A stretch of DNA of 64,000 nucleotides from CAVTGO01 sp963734275 (lineage in GTDB: Bacteria > Actinomycetota > UBA4738 > HRBIN12), in contig CAVTGO010000018.1 in NCBI GenBank assembly GCA_963734275.1, positions 1-64,000 of the forward strand, in the 5' to 3' direction. Below are positions 36,749-45,256 of the stretch, in pieces. The number at the start of each line of letters is the position of its first letter. Position 1 is the stretch's first letter. The translations under genes and the position numbers were made by a program. The notes under the pieces were generated by a model that did not search any database, was not told the origin of the DNA, and saw nothing but the letters and a program-made list of their open reading frames with translations.

Positions 36749-37342
36749 TTGGCTCCGCGGATGGGCTCCGCACACCGGCGATGGCGGGTCGCGGTTGCGA
36801 TCGTCCTGGTCCTGCCGGCGCTCGTCGGATGGCACTACGCACGACAGGGGTGGCGCGACCGCCACTACAACTACCCGGCCACGCCCACCGGCTACACGCA
36901 GATCGTCAACCGGTTCGGCCAGCCCTGTAACGCCGACGCCCGTGCGATCCCGATGGTCTGGATCGGAGCGGACGACGGTGCGGCGTGGACCATCCGCTTC
37001 CACCGCAAGCTGGGTGGTTCTCCAACCGAGATGGTGTCGGACAAGGGCGGCCGCTCTACCAACCTGGACAACGACGTCCACGGTCACATCCAGAACGACC
37101 ACCTGGCGAGCTACGTGAAGGGCGGCGTCTTCGGCTACCTCTGCCGGTACATCGATGGGACGACGAAGTGGAGCACGCACGCCTGGGGGATCGCCGTCGA
37201 CATCTCGGCCCGGTACGAGCACATGGGCACGTGTAGCAGCGTCACGAACAAGTACTTCGCGCACATCTTCAAGAACCACGGCTGGCGGTGGGGCCTCGAC
37301 TTCTGCGACCCCATGCATTTCCAGTACGCGTTCGGCTACTGA
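36749..37342 (+). CDS. M15-family D-Ala-D-Ala carboxypeptidase-like protein, membrane-anchored
   Basis: About 197 residues from TTG at 36749 (7 nt after AAGGAGG); ATG at 36761 is an alternative. One N-terminal membrane helix (WRVAVAIVLVLPALVGWHYA), then a VanY/M15-like domain: STHAWGIAVDIS (zinc His and Asp, SxHxxGxAxDxx) and HGWRWGLDFCDPMHFQY (catalytic region with third His). It should trim peptidoglycan stems outside the membrane. The 240 bp upstream contain a TATGCT -10-like box (36698-36703) and no other gene. Confidence 0.75.
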   Translation: MAPRMGSAHRRWRVAVAIVLVLPALVGWHYARQGWRDRHYNYPATPTGYTQIVNRFGQPCNADARAIPMVWIGADDGAAWTIRFHRKLGGSPTEMVSDKGGRSTNLDNDVHGHIQNDHLASYVKGGVFGYLCRYIDGTTKWSTHAWGIAVDISARYEHMGTCSSVTNKYFAHIFKNHGWRWGLDFCDPMHFQYAFGY

Positions 37343-37356
37343 GGGGGGATCTGGAC

Positions 37357-37860
37357 GTGCACAGGATGATGACGAAGGCGGCGGCATGGGCGGTCGGCGT
37401 GCTCGCGGTGATCGCGGCGCCCGCGGCCATCATGGCGCGCACGGCGCCCGCGCCCGAGGATGAGCCGCTGCTCGGGCCGGTGATGCAGCCGGATACCGGG
37501 GCGGGGGAGATGCTCATCGTGGTTTTGGGGGGCGTCTACGCCACCCGGGCCGAGGCCGAGGCGGCCAATGAGGGCGTGGTGGTCGGGGATGTCCAGGGCT
37601 ACTACGTCGTCCCGGTCGCGCAGTTCCAGGGGTTCCGCGAAGCCATCGGAGCCCCCGGCGAGTTCGCGCTGGTCGCGGCGTTCCGCACCGAGGAGGGTGC
37701 CGAGGAGTTCGCCTCGGCCGTGAGGTCCTTCGGCTTCCCGGCCGCTGTCCTGCCGACCCGCGTGCGAAGCTTGGGCGGGCTGTACGCCGGGCTCGGGCAA
37801 GAGGCCCATCCCGACGGTTCGGGGCCGCTGCTCGAGCCGGTGCCGGGATCCCTGCCGTGA
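37357..37860 (+). CDS. Exported SPOR-like protein
   Basis: 167 residues from GTG at 37357 behind GGGGGGA; ATG at 37366 also possible. A signal/anchor helix (AAAWAVGVLAVIAAPAAIMA) and then GGVYATRAEAEAANEGV...GYYVVPVAQFQGFREAI...FALVAAFRTEEGAEEFAS, with the two similar halves of a SPOR-like fold that binds denuded peptidoglycan. The assignment is weak at sequence level. Between the M15 peptidase and a lipoprotein, it fits an envelope operon. Confidence 0.5.
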   Translation: MHRMMTKAAAWAVGVLAVIAAPAAIMARTAPAPEDEPLLGPVMQPDTGAGEMLIVVLGGVYATRAEAEAANEGVVVGDVQGYYVVPVAQFQGFREAIGAPGEFALVAAFRTEEGAEEFASAVRSFGFPAAVLPTRVRSLGGLYAGLGQEAHPDGSGPLLEPVPGSLP

Positions 37861-38297
37861 AGCTCGCCGCACTGATCCTGGGCTTCGCCCTGGCCGGCTG
37901 TGCGCCGTCGGATCCGCCGAGCCGGATGCCTGACCAGTCGGCCGCTCCGGTCCGGTGCGAGCCCGCCCCCGAGGTCCCCGCTGGGTTCGAGGTCCTATCG
38001 ACCATCGAGGACCCCTACGCGGACCACATCGGCGTCCGCGTGTCCCTCGCCGACGCCGGCGGGCGCGAGCTCCACCTGTTCTCCGGCATCCCGGGTGAGT
38101 TCGGCGAGGGACTGCCGGTCGTCGCCACCCCGGATGTCGGAAGCGTCGAGGGGCGACTCCAGGGCGCGGGGACGGTCTGGGTCCTCACGTGGACCGAGCA
38201 GGGCGCGTGCGGGGGCCGGGCGGTGCTCGGCAACGGGTTCGGCCGGGCCGCGTTCATCGAGCTGTTGCAGGAGGTGGGGCTCGTGCGGAAGGACTGA
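37857..38297 (+). CDS. Small lipoprotein of unknown function
   Basis: 146 residues from a GTG overlapping the previous stop. MKLAALILGFALAGCAPS carries a lipobox (LAGC). The rest (EVLSTIEDPYADHIGVRVSLADAGGRELHLFSGI) shows no known domain; two further cysteines (APVRCEP, QGACGG) may pair. Confidence 0.6.
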   Translation: MKLAALILGFALAGCAPSDPPSRMPDQSAAPVRCEPAPEVPAGFEVLSTIEDPYADHIGVRVSLADAGGRELHLFSGIPGEFGEGLPVVATPDVGSVEGRLQGAGTVWVLTWTEQGACGGRAVLGNGFGRAAFIELLQEVGLVRKD

Positions 38298-38352
38298 GCC
38301 CGACGTCGTCCACGGTCGGTGCGCCTCCCTCTCGGCGCGGGAAGGAGGAGGC

Positions 38353-38751
38353 ATGCGAAGGACGATCGCGATCGCAGCGTTGCTGCTCATGGTGTTCGCC
38401 ACACCCGCGGCGGCGAAGACGGTCGGGTTGCAGGCTTCGCCGAACCCGGCGCGGGTCGGCGAGCGGGTCGTGTACACGGTGGACGTCGCGGTGACCGCGA
38501 GGCTGGAGGTGTGGGTCAGCGCCCGTGGGTTCGCGCAGCCGCGGATGGGGACGCTCCCCTCCGGGGCCTGGGTGTACGAGTGCTGTCCGTCGCAGTCGGC
38601 CGGGACGCCCGCGTGGCACTACCGATCGAGCACGGTCGCCGCCGCCGGCGCGCGCTACCGGTTCGGAACCGACGCCAAGCTCGTCGGGACCTACCTGTCG
38701 ACGGCGTACGCGGGTGGGTCCGTGGCCACGGTGTGGGTCTCGATCCGCTGA
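38353..38751 (+). CDS. Small secreted beta-rich protein
   Basis: 132 residues. Signal peptide MRRTIAIAALLLMVFATPAAA, then an immunoglobulin-like pattern (LQASPNPARVGERVVYTVDV...VWVSIR) and an adjacent Cys pair (YECCPS). Start behind GGAGGAGG. No family recognised. Confidence 0.6.
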   Translation: MRRTIAIAALLLMVFATPAAAKTVGLQASPNPARVGERVVYTVDVAVTARLEVWVSARGFAQPRMGTLPSGAWVYECCPSQSAGTPAWHYRSSTVAAAGARYRFGTDAKLVGTYLSTAYAGGSVATVWVSIR

Positions 38752-38785
38752 GGAACCATGATCCGGTTGCTAGCATCGATCCCTC

Positions 38786-39394
38786 GTGGCAGTCCTTCGA
38801 CGCCATCCTCTCCTCGCGGTCGCCGCCGGCCTGGCCGGGATCGTCCTGCTGACGGTGGTCGTGACGGGGGTGGCGGTCTGGCGGGCCGCGCACTCGGACG
38901 ACGCGAGCAAGATCGAGCGGGTCGACGTGATCCTCGTGCTCGGGGCCGCCCAGTACGACGGCCGGCCGTCGCCCGTGTTCCAGGGCCGCCTCGAGCACGC
39001 GGCGCTCCTGTACGACGAGGGACGAGCCGGGACCGTGATGGTCCTCGGCGGATCGGCGCCCGGCGACCGGTCCTCCGAGGCGGAGGCCGGCCGGGCGTGG
39101 TTGGTCGCCGACGGCATCCCCGAGGCGGACGTCGTTGCCTCGCCGGTCGGGACCACCACGCTCGAGAGCCTGCGGGCCGCGGCCGGATGGATGGACCGCA
39201 ACGGGATGCGGACGGCGTTCCTCGTGTCGGACCCGTGGCACAACCTGCGCGTGAAGCGGATGGCGTCGGACCTCGGGATCGAGGCCTACGCCTCGGCGAC
39301 CTGGCAGTCGGCCGCGCGGAGCGAGGGCACGCGCCTCGGAGGGTACGTCCGTGAGACGCTCGCCTACCTCTACTACCGGGTGTTCGGCCGCTGA
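38786..39394 (+). CDS. YdcF-like (DUF218) membrane protein
   Basis: 202 residues from GTG at 38786, 9 nt after a TAGCAT box (38771-38776). An N-terminal helix (LLAVAAGLAGIVLLTVVVTGVAVW) and the DUF218 core: VDVILVLGAAQYDGRPSPVFQGRLEHA, GTVMVLGGSAPGDRSSEAEAGRAWLV, TTTLESLRAA and FLVSDPWHNLRVKRMASDLG. Related SanA/ElyC proteins affect envelope polysaccharide lipid carriers. Confidence 0.75.
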   Translation: MAVLRRHPLLAVAAGLAGIVLLTVVVTGVAVWRAAHSDDASKIERVDVILVLGAAQYDGRPSPVFQGRLEHAALLYDEGRAGTVMVLGGSAPGDRSSEAEAGRAWLVADGIPEADVVASPVGTTTLESLRAAAGWMDRNGMRTAFLVSDPWHNLRVKRMASDLGIEAYASATWQSAARSEGTRLGGYVRETLAYLYYRVFGR

Positions 39395-39409
39395 GCGTCT
39401 GGGGGCGGT

Positions 39410-39898
39410 TCAGGTCACGGTGAGCGTGCCCACCATGCCCTGGGCCTCGTGGAACTTGCAGATGAAGTCGTAGGTCCCCGGGTCAAGGTCGATCGTCGCG
39501 TCCTCGGACTCCAGCGGGCCGACCTCAGCGTCGACGTCGGTTCCGGGGATCGTGAACGTGTGCGGCGTGTTCGCGTTCCCGTTCTTCACCGTGATCTCCG
39601 AGCCGCTCGCGACCTCGAACTCCGCGGGGTCGAACGAGAAGTTGTTCGTCGTGACGGTGGCGGCCGTCGCGCCCTCGCCGTCGCCGGAGCCGTCGTCGTC
39701 CGACCCGCCCATGCCGCCCCCGCCCCCGTAGTAGCCGCCGTTCTCGGTCGTACCGGTGGGAGCCGAGGCGGCAGGGCCGGTAGGGTCGCCCGTGGCTCCG
39801 GCTCCGGTGTCGTTCCCGTCGTCGCCGCACGCCGCCCCGAGGAGCGCAAGGGCCGCGAGGCTCACCAGCAGGCGGGTGCGGAGCCGGATCCGGATCAT
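39410..39898 (-). CDS. Cupredoxin-like lipoprotein
   Basis: 162 residues. Lipobox LALLGAACGDD, a long Gly/Ser/Asp linker (GGGGGMGGSDDDGSGDG), and a plastocyanin-like domain: NFSFDPAEFEVASGSEITVKN, NTPHTFTI, PGTYDFICKFHEAQGMVGTLTV with the His, Cys, His, Met ligands of a type I copper site. The frame is intact, unlike its paralogue at 21103-21551. It probably carries electrons or copper on the outer membrane face of the cell membrane. Confidence 0.8.
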   Translation of the reverse strand: MIRIRLRTRLLVSLAALALLGAACGDDGNDTGAGATGDPTGPAASAPTGTTENGGYYGGGGGMGGSDDDGSGDGEGATAATVTTNNFSFDPAEFEVASGSEITVKNGNANTPHTFTIPGTDVDAEVGPLESEDATIDLDPGTYDFICKFHEAQGMVGTLTVT

Positions 39899-39995
39899 GA
39901 GCGTCCTCCCTCGGGTGCGCCGTCCGTCTTCCCTGTACGTACGTCGGCGCCGCCGAGAGGGTTTCCCACCCGGCCGAGGCGTCGCACCTCCACGC

Positions 39996-40001
39996 TACTA
40001 T
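39996..40001 (+). promoter_or_regulatory. -10 box of a leaderless dgt promoter
   Basis: TACTAT ends 6 nt before the GTG start of dgt, with no ribosome binding site. Confidence 0.55.
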
Positions 40002-40007
40002 CCAGCC

Positions 40008-41009
40008 GTGGCCACACCCCGCGAGCGCACGGAGGAGATCGAGCGAGACACGCTGTCGCCACATGCGACGCTCACCTCGGCCTCGAAGGGCCGCGAGCGC
40101 GAGGAGACGGCGGACCCGATCCGGACCGCCTACCAGCGCGACCGGGATCGGATCGTGCACGCGAAGGCCTTCCGGCGACTGAAGCACAAGACCCAGGTCT
40201 TCCTCGCGCCGGAGGGTGACCACTACCGGGTCCGGCTCACCCACACGCTCGAGGTCTCCCAGATCGCCCGGACGGCCGCCCGTGCCCTGCGACTGAACGA
40301 GGATCTCGCCGAGGCCATCGCGCTCGGCCACGACCTGGGACACACGCCGTTCGGCCACCTGGGGGAGCAGGCCCTCACGCCGTTCCTCGAGCGCCCGTTC
40401 CGACACAACGAGCAGAGCCTGCGGATCGTGGACCACCTCGAGAACGACGGCGAGGGTCTCAACCTCTCCTGGGAGGTTCGGGACGGGATCGTGAACCACA
40501 CCTGGTCGATGCCCCAGCCCTCCACGCTCGAGGCGCAGGTCGTGCGGTACGCGGACCGGATCGCGTACGTGAACCACGACGTGGACGACGCCGTCCGGGC
40601 AGGGGTGCTCGCCGACTCCGAGCTGCCGGCAGAGGCGATCGAGGTCCTCGGCCGCACGCACTCGGAGCGGGCCAACAGCCTGGTCGCGGACCTGGTCGAG
40701 CGCTCTGCGGGGGGACCGGACGTGGGTCTATCCGATGACGTGTTCCGAGCGCTGGACGTCCTGCGCGATTTCCTCTTCGAGCGCGTCTACCTGCGCGACG
40801 AGGCCCGCTCTGAGCAGGACAAGGCCATCGCGCTCGTGCGGTCCCTCTTCGCCCACTACCTCGACCACCCCGACCAGGTGCCGGCGGAGTACCATCGGGC
40901 CCCGGGGGACCTGCCCACCCGCGTCGCAGACTTCATCGCCGGGATGACGGACCGGTACGCCCTCCGGATGTACGAGCAGCTGTTCCTTCCCCAAGGCTGG
41001 TTGTTGTAA
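40008..41009 (+). CDS. dgt: Deoxyguanosinetriphosphate triphosphohydrolase-like protein (HD domain)
   Basis: 333 residues. RTAYQRDRDRIVHAKAFRRLKHKTQVF, HTLEVSQIARTAARAL, ALGHDLGHTPFGHLGEQAL (HD metal site), FRHNEQSLRI and RYADRIAYVNHDVDDA follow the dGTPase pattern. It hydrolyses dNTPs to the nucleoside and triphosphate. Paired with dnaG as in other Actinobacteria. The GTG at 40008 is supported by the leaderless promoter; upstream in-frame codons run through the next promoter. Confidence 0.9.
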   Translation: MATPRERTEEIERDTLSPHATLTSASKGREREETADPIRTAYQRDRDRIVHAKAFRRLKHKTQVFLAPEGDHYRVRLTHTLEVSQIARTAARALRLNEDLAEAIALGHDLGHTPFGHLGEQALTPFLERPFRHNEQSLRIVDHLENDGEGLNLSWEVRDGIVNHTWSMPQPSTLEAQVVRYADRIAYVNHDVDDAVRAGVLADSELPAEAIEVLGRTHSERANSLVADLVERSAGGPDVGLSDDVFRALDVLRDFLFERVYLRDEARSEQDKAIALVRSLFAHYLDHPDQVPAEYHRAPGDLPTRVADFIAGMTDRYALRMYEQLFLPQGWLL

Positions 41010-41080
41010 CGACGGCAGCGCGCGAGAAGCGGTTCGACGACGGGCCGTAACGAGGCACAGAGGACCGGGGAAGGATCGAC

Positions 41081-42862
41081 ATGGCCGGCAGGATCAGGGA
41101 CGAGGACCTCGCGGCCGTCCGCGAGCGCACGGACATCGTGAAACTGGTGTCGGGGTACCTGACGCTGAAGAAGAGCGGCCATGACTCCCTCAGCGGGCTC
41201 TGCCCGTTCCATACGGAGAAGACGCCGTCGTTCTCCGTCTCGCCCTCCAAGGGCGTCTACTACTGCTTCGGGTGCGGGCAGGGTGGCGACGCGATCCGGT
41301 TCCTCCGCGAGGTGGAGCACCTCGAGTTCACCGAGGCGGTCGAGCGGCTCGCGAAGGACGCGGGGATCACCCTGCGCTACGAGGGCGACTCGCCCTCCGA
41401 GCGTCGCGCCGCCTCCCGGCGCCAGAGCCTGCACGCGGCGAACGAGGCGGCGTTCGAGCTCTACCACGCCACGCTGCTGGAGGGCCGCGAGGGTGAAGAC
41501 GCGCGCCGCTATCTCGCGTCGCGTGGCGTGGACAAGGAGGCGTGCGTCGCGTTCGGCGTCGGGTACGCGCCGGGATACGCGGACTTCCTGCTCCGCCGGC
41601 TCGCGAGGTCGTACTCGGCGGAGATCCTCGTCGAGGCAGGGCTCGCGATCAAGGACAAGGACGGTGGCATCCGCGACCGGTTCCGCGGCCGGATCACGTT
41701 CCCGGTCCACGACCTTTCGGGCAAGGCGGTCGGCATCGGCGCGCGGATCCTGCCGGGCGACCGCGACGACGGTCCGAAGTACCTCAACTCGCCGGAGACG
41801 CCCGTGTACCGCAAGGGCGAGGTCCTCTATAACCTCCACCGGGCGAAGGCCGCCGTCACGCGCTCGGGCGAGGTCTTCGCCGTCGAGGGCTACACGGACG
41901 TGATCGCGATGGTCGGCGCGGGCCTCGAGAACACCGTCGCCACGTGCGGCACCGCGCTCGGCGCGGGTCACTTCCGTCTCGCGTCCCGGTTCGCGCAGCG
42001 CATCGTGCTGGCGTTCGACTCGGACGAGGCCGGCGCGCGGGCAGCCGAGCGCGCCTTCGCGTTCCTCGAGACCTTCCCGGTCCAGCCCGTCGTCCTGATC
42101 CTGCCCGAGGGCCAGGACCCGGCCGACTTCGTGGCGACGCACGGGGGCGACGCCCTGCGCCAGCTCGCGGGCGGCGCCGTCCCCCTCGTCGAGTACATGC
42201 TGCGCCGCACGCTCGGGCGCATGGACCTCGGCACGGTCGAGGGCCAGAGCGCCGCCGTCGCGGCCGCCGTGCCCCTGCTGGAGGGGCTCCACGATCCCGT
42301 CCGGAGGTCCGAGTACGCTCACCTGCTGGCCGAGCTCGCTGGCGTGACCGAGGCCTCGGTGGTGATCGCGCTCGACCGTCGGGCCCCGGGACGGCCCGTC
42401 GAGGTGGGCGCTGCGACCAAGCGCGAGTCTGCGCAGGAGAAGGTGGAGCGGGAGATGCTCCGCATGCTCGCACGCGACCTCGAGACCTTCGGGAGCCTCG
42501 CCCCCCGTCTCAGCGACGACCATTTCCAGACCGTCCGCAACCGCGAGCTGTTCGGCATGCTCGTGTCCGCGGGCGGCGACGTCGGCGCCGAGGTCGCGCG
42601 GACCGGCGACGACAAGGTCGTGCGGGCGCTCTCCGCCCTGGCGCTCGAGCCGCTGCAGGGTGAGCCGTCGGGGGAGTACGCCGAGGATGTGTGGGCCCGT
42701 CTCCAGGAGTTCGTGCTGAAGCGGAAGAGCGCATCGCTCCGTGCGGAGCTGCAGAAGATGAATCCGATCAGCGACCCACGCTACGACGAGCTGTTCCAGC
42801 GGCTGATCGGTGTCGACGGCGAGCTCCGACGCCTCCGGGACCGGCGCCACGTGCCCGCGTAG
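41081..42862 (+). CDS. dnaG: DNA primase DnaG
   Basis: 593 residues. N-terminal zinc ribbon (CPFHTEKTPSFSVSPSKG, YYCFGCGQGGDAI), the RNA-polymerase core (YPGYADFLLRR-like GYAPGYADFLLRRLA, FRGRITFPVHDLSGKAVGIGAR, GPKYLNSPETPVYRKGEVLYNL), TOPRIM FAVEGYTDVIAMVGAG with FDSDEAG, and a C-terminal helicase-interaction domain. It makes primers for replication. The ATG follows a short gap after dgt. Confidence 0.94.
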   Translation: MAGRIRDEDLAAVRERTDIVKLVSGYLTLKKSGHDSLSGLCPFHTEKTPSFSVSPSKGVYYCFGCGQGGDAIRFLREVEHLEFTEAVERLAKDAGITLRYEGDSPSERRAASRRQSLHAANEAAFELYHATLLEGREGEDARRYLASRGVDKEACVAFGVGYAPGYADFLLRRLARSYSAEILVEAGLAIKDKDGGIRDRFRGRITFPVHDLSGKAVGIGARILPGDRDDGPKYLNSPETPVYRKGEVLYNLHRAKAAVTRSGEVFAVEGYTDVIAMVGAGLENTVATCGTALGAGHFRLASRFAQRIVLAFDSDEAGARAAERAFAFLETFPVQPVVLILPEGQDPADFVATHGGDALRQLAGGAVPLVEYMLRRTLGRMDLGTVEGQSAAVAAAVPLLEGLHDPVRRSEYAHLLAELAGVTEASVVIALDRRAPGRPVEVGAATKRESAQEKVEREMLRMLARDLETFGSLAPRLSDDHFQTVRNRELFGMLVSAGGDVGAEVARTGDDKVVRALSALALEPLQGEPSGEYAEDVWARLQEFVLKRKSASLRAELQKMNPISDPRYDELFQRLIGVDGELRRLRDRRHVPA

Positions 42863-42882
42863 GCACCCCGGCGCACAACCCG

Positions 42883-42888
42883 TACACT
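42883..42888 (+). promoter_or_regulatory. Candidate -10 box for rpoD
   Basis: TACACT in the 70-bp gap between dnaG and the TTG start of rpoD; AGGAG at 42921-42925 is the ribosome binding site. Confidence 0.4.
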
Positions 42889-42932
42889 TCCGACGGTTCC
42901 TCCCCCAAATCCCCACACTCAGGAGCGCTGCG

Positions 42933-44237
42933 TTGACCGAAGTGGCCCGGGACCTGGGTCTGGAAGAAGCGAAGGAATCGATCACCGCCAGGGGCCGTGA
43001 ACGTGGCTTCGTCACGTCCGAGGACCTGCTGGAAGCGGTCCCGGTCGAGGACTTCACCCCCGAACAACTCGAGGAGTTCCTCACGCAGGTCGAGGAGCAT
43101 CTGCGCGGGGAGGGCATCGAGGTCATCGAGGTGCCCGGCGACGAGGTGGATGCCGGCGTGCAGCGCGCGATCGACGTCGACCTGCTGAAGGCCCCGACGA
43201 ACGACCCGGTCCGCATGTACCTGAAGGAGATCGGGAAGGTCCCGCTCCTCACCGCAGCGCAGGAGGTGGACCTCGCCCGCCGGATCGAGGCCGGCGAGTT
43301 CGCCACGGAGCTCCGCGAGCTCACGGCCGAGGACGACCGCGTGGACCAGAAGCGCCTGCGCGCCGTCACCGAGGCCGTCGTGGCGATCCGCGATCACCAG
43401 ACGGAGAAGTTCGGCAAGGTCGAGGGGATCGGCCGCGACCGGATCTCCAAGTCCTACAAGCCGAAGACCCGCGACGACCTGGACGACTTCCTCCGCCGCG
43501 TCGAGCGCGATGGCCAGCTCGCCAAGCGCAAGCTGATCGAGGCGAACCTGCGCCTGGTGGTCTCCATCGCCAAGCGCTACGTGGGCCGCGGGATGCTGTT
43601 CCTGGACTTGATCCAGGAGGGCAACCTCGGCCTGATCCGGGCGGTGGAGAAGTTCGACTACTTCAAGGGCTTCAAGTTCTCGACGTACGCCACGTGGTGG
43701 ATCCGCCAGGCGATCACGCGAGCCATCGCGGACCAGGCGCGCACGATCCGCATCCCCGTGCACATGGTCGAGACGATCAACAAGCTGGTGCGCATCCAGC
43801 GCCAGCTCCTGCAGGACCTCGGTCGCGAACCGCTGCCCGAGGAGATCGGGCGTCAGATGGGCATCCCGGCCGACAAGGTGCGCGAGATCCTCAAGGTGAG
43901 CCAGGAGCCCGTGTCGCTCGAGACTCCCATCGGCGAGGAGGAGGACTCGCACCTCGGCGACTTCATCGAGGACTCGGATGCGGTCGTCCCCGTCGACGCG
44001 GCGAGCTTCATCCTGCTCCAAGAGCAGCTCGAGGCCGTTCTCCATACGCTGTCCGAGCGCGAGAAGAAGGTGATCCAGCTCCGGTTCGGTCTCCTCGACG
44101 GCCACCCGCGCACGCTGGAGGAGGTCGGCCGCGAGTTCGGGGTCACGCGCGAGCGGATCCGCCAGATCGAGAGCAAGACGCTCTCCAAGCTGCGCCACCC
44201 GAGCCGCTCGCAGAAGCTCCGCGACTACCTGGAGTAG
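42933..44237 (+). CDS. rpoD: Primary sigma factor RpoD (SigA)
   Basis: 434 residues from TTG at 42933 (LTEVARDLGLEEAKESI), chosen for the AGGAG 7 nt upstream; an in-frame upstream start would overlap dnaG. Region 1.1-like N-terminus (SEDLLEAVPVEDFTPEQLEEF), 1.2 (DPVRMYLKEIGKVPLLTAAQEVDLA), a ~55-residue charged spacer, region 2 (LRLVVSIAKRYVGRGMLFLDLIQEGN, FDYFKGFKFSTYATWWIRQAI), region 3 (IRIPVHMVETINKL) and region 4 (LSEREKKVIQLRFGLLDG, VTRERIRQIESKTLSKLRHP). Its intact 2.4 and 4.2 regions imply ordinary TANNNT -10 recognition. Confidence 0.95.
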   Translation: MTEVARDLGLEEAKESITARGRERGFVTSEDLLEAVPVEDFTPEQLEEFLTQVEEHLRGEGIEVIEVPGDEVDAGVQRAIDVDLLKAPTNDPVRMYLKEIGKVPLLTAAQEVDLARRIEAGEFATELRELTAEDDRVDQKRLRAVTEAVVAIRDHQTEKFGKVEGIGRDRISKSYKPKTRDDLDDFLRRVERDGQLAKRKLIEANLRLVVSIAKRYVGRGMLFLDLIQEGNLGLIRAVEKFDYFKGFKFSTYATWWIRQAITRAIADQARTIRIPVHMVETINKLVRIQRQLLQDLGREPLPEEIGRQMGIPADKVREILKVSQEPVSLETPIGEEEDSHLGDFIEDSDAVVPVDAASFILLQEQLEAVLHTLSEREKKVIQLRFGLLDGHPRTLEEVGREFGVTRERIRQIESKTLSKLRHPSRSQKLRDYLE

Positions 44238-44259
44238 CCGCGGGTCCGCTCGGACGGAC

Positions 44260-44523
44260 TCAGTTCATCGACAGGTCGTCGACGTCGGGTTCGAGCCGAC
44301 GGTGGATGGTCGCCCGCGCGCGCTGCACGGCCTCGAGACCCTTCCACCCCGCGCGCTCGGCGAGGCGTCGCCCTTGGTCCGCGAATCGGTGGGCCGACGG
44401 ATGCCGCTCCATCGCCGCCTTGACGCTCACCGGACGCGGCTCGCTCGTGTCCCGTTTGGCGAGTTCACGTGCCAGGACGTAGCCGATCACGCCGCCGACG
44501 ATCACACCGGTACGGAATCGCAT
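44260..44523 (-). CDS. Small membrane-anchored protein
   Basis: 87 residues from ATG at 44523. A short hydrophobic N-terminus (TGVIVGGVIGYVLARELA) and a basic helical tail (HRFADQGRRLAERAGWKGLEA). Resembles YtxH-like short proteins in layout, not securely. Converges with rpoD. Confidence 0.5.
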   Translation of the reverse strand: MRFRTGVIVGGVIGYVLARELAKRDTSEPRPVSVKAAMERHPSAHRFADQGRRLAERAGWKGLEAVQRARATIHRRLEPDVDDLSMN

Positions 44524-44556
44524 GGCATCAAGCCTAGTCCACCGGGGGGTGCTTGG

Positions 44557-44562
44557 TAGACT
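44557..44562 (+). promoter_or_regulatory. TAGACT -10 box of tRNA-Asn
   Basis: GGTAGACTGCCC; the mature tRNA begins 13 nt after the box, a normal distance for a short 5' leader. Confidence 0.5.
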
Positions 44563-44574
44563 GCCCTCGCCCGT

Positions 44575-44648
44575 TCCGGGGTAGCTCAATTCGGCAGAGC
44601 GGCGGACTGTTAATCCGTAGGTTGTGGGTTCAAGTCCCACCCCCGGAG
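44575..44648 (+). tRNA. tRNA-Asn (GTT)
   Basis: Acceptor TCCGGGG (44575-44581) pairs with CCCCGGA (44641-44647), discriminator G. The D-arm AGCTCAATTCGGCAGAGC, anticodon loop CTGTTAA with GTT at 44609-44611, and T-arm GTGGGTTCAAGTCCCAC fold normally. CCA is not encoded. Its 3' half is partly repeated at 45785-45819. Confidence 0.95.
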
Positions 44649-44650
44649 CT
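44612..44650 (+). repeat. Left att-like repeat (tRNA-Asn 3' half)
   Basis: Anticodon stem to tRNA end, giving the reference for the degenerate copy at 45785-45819. The first 13 and last 10 bases are shared exactly. Confidence 0.5.
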
Positions 44651-44799
44651 CACGAGACGCCTGGTGCCGGTAGCCCAGTCAGCCCCAACGTCTCTGAGCG
44701 TCCGCGAGCGATATGCAGTGCTGGCCATGGATGGGGCCGAGACCTGGCTTCGTGGAACCGCCTATCGCCGGGAAGAGTGTTGGTGTGCCGAAGGAAGTC

Positions 44800-45000
44800 G
44801 AAGCATCTCAACCACGACCGTTCGGGCCGCCTATCCTCCTCGAGGTCGATGAGCAACTCCGCGAACCCTTTCGTCGGTCCTCCGTAAAACTCGCCGATCC
44901 TCGCCACCCGGTCGAAGTCGGGGAGCATCAGGACATGGAGCAGCTCGGCGCGGGCGGCCGGTGGGAATGAGTCCAGACGGGCCCGCAACATCAGCTCCAT
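44800..45000 (-). pseudogene. Remnant of a small gene with the LLIDLEED motif
   Basis: In the 607 bp between tRNA-Asn and the STAS gene, the only coding-like stretch is on the minus strand: from ATG at 45000, MELMLRARLDSFPPAARAEL leads to GEFYGGPTKGFAELLIDLEE. The frame then runs into unlikely sequence toward the tRNA. The LLIDLEED block reappears at 51111-51181 beside the other tRNA. Function unknown; probably a lost gene of this element family. Confidence 0.4.
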
Positions 45001-45173
45001 CTCGGGGAAGGTCGCCACAAGCGAAGACCGTAGCCTTTGCCCCTGACCCCTGGCCCGACACACCCGGGGGTCCTCGCGCGGACGGCATGGCGCGATGTCC
45101 ATACCCCTGGTCGAGTTGATATCTCACGCACCCATCGCCGTTGCGTCGGCAGTCGTTCGGGGACGAAAGGGAG

Positions 45174-45179
45174 TAGACT
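45174..45179 (+). promoter_or_regulatory. TAGACT -10 box upstream of the STAS gene
   Basis: AGTAGACTGGG, 77 nt before the STAS start; AGAGGAAG precedes the ATG as ribosome binding site. Confidence 0.35.
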
Positions 45180-45256
45180 GGGAGACAATCGGTCGCCTGG
45201 ACCGTCGGCGTTCGCCGTACTGGCCGCCCTCTCGACCACTGTGAGAGGAAGCCAGA

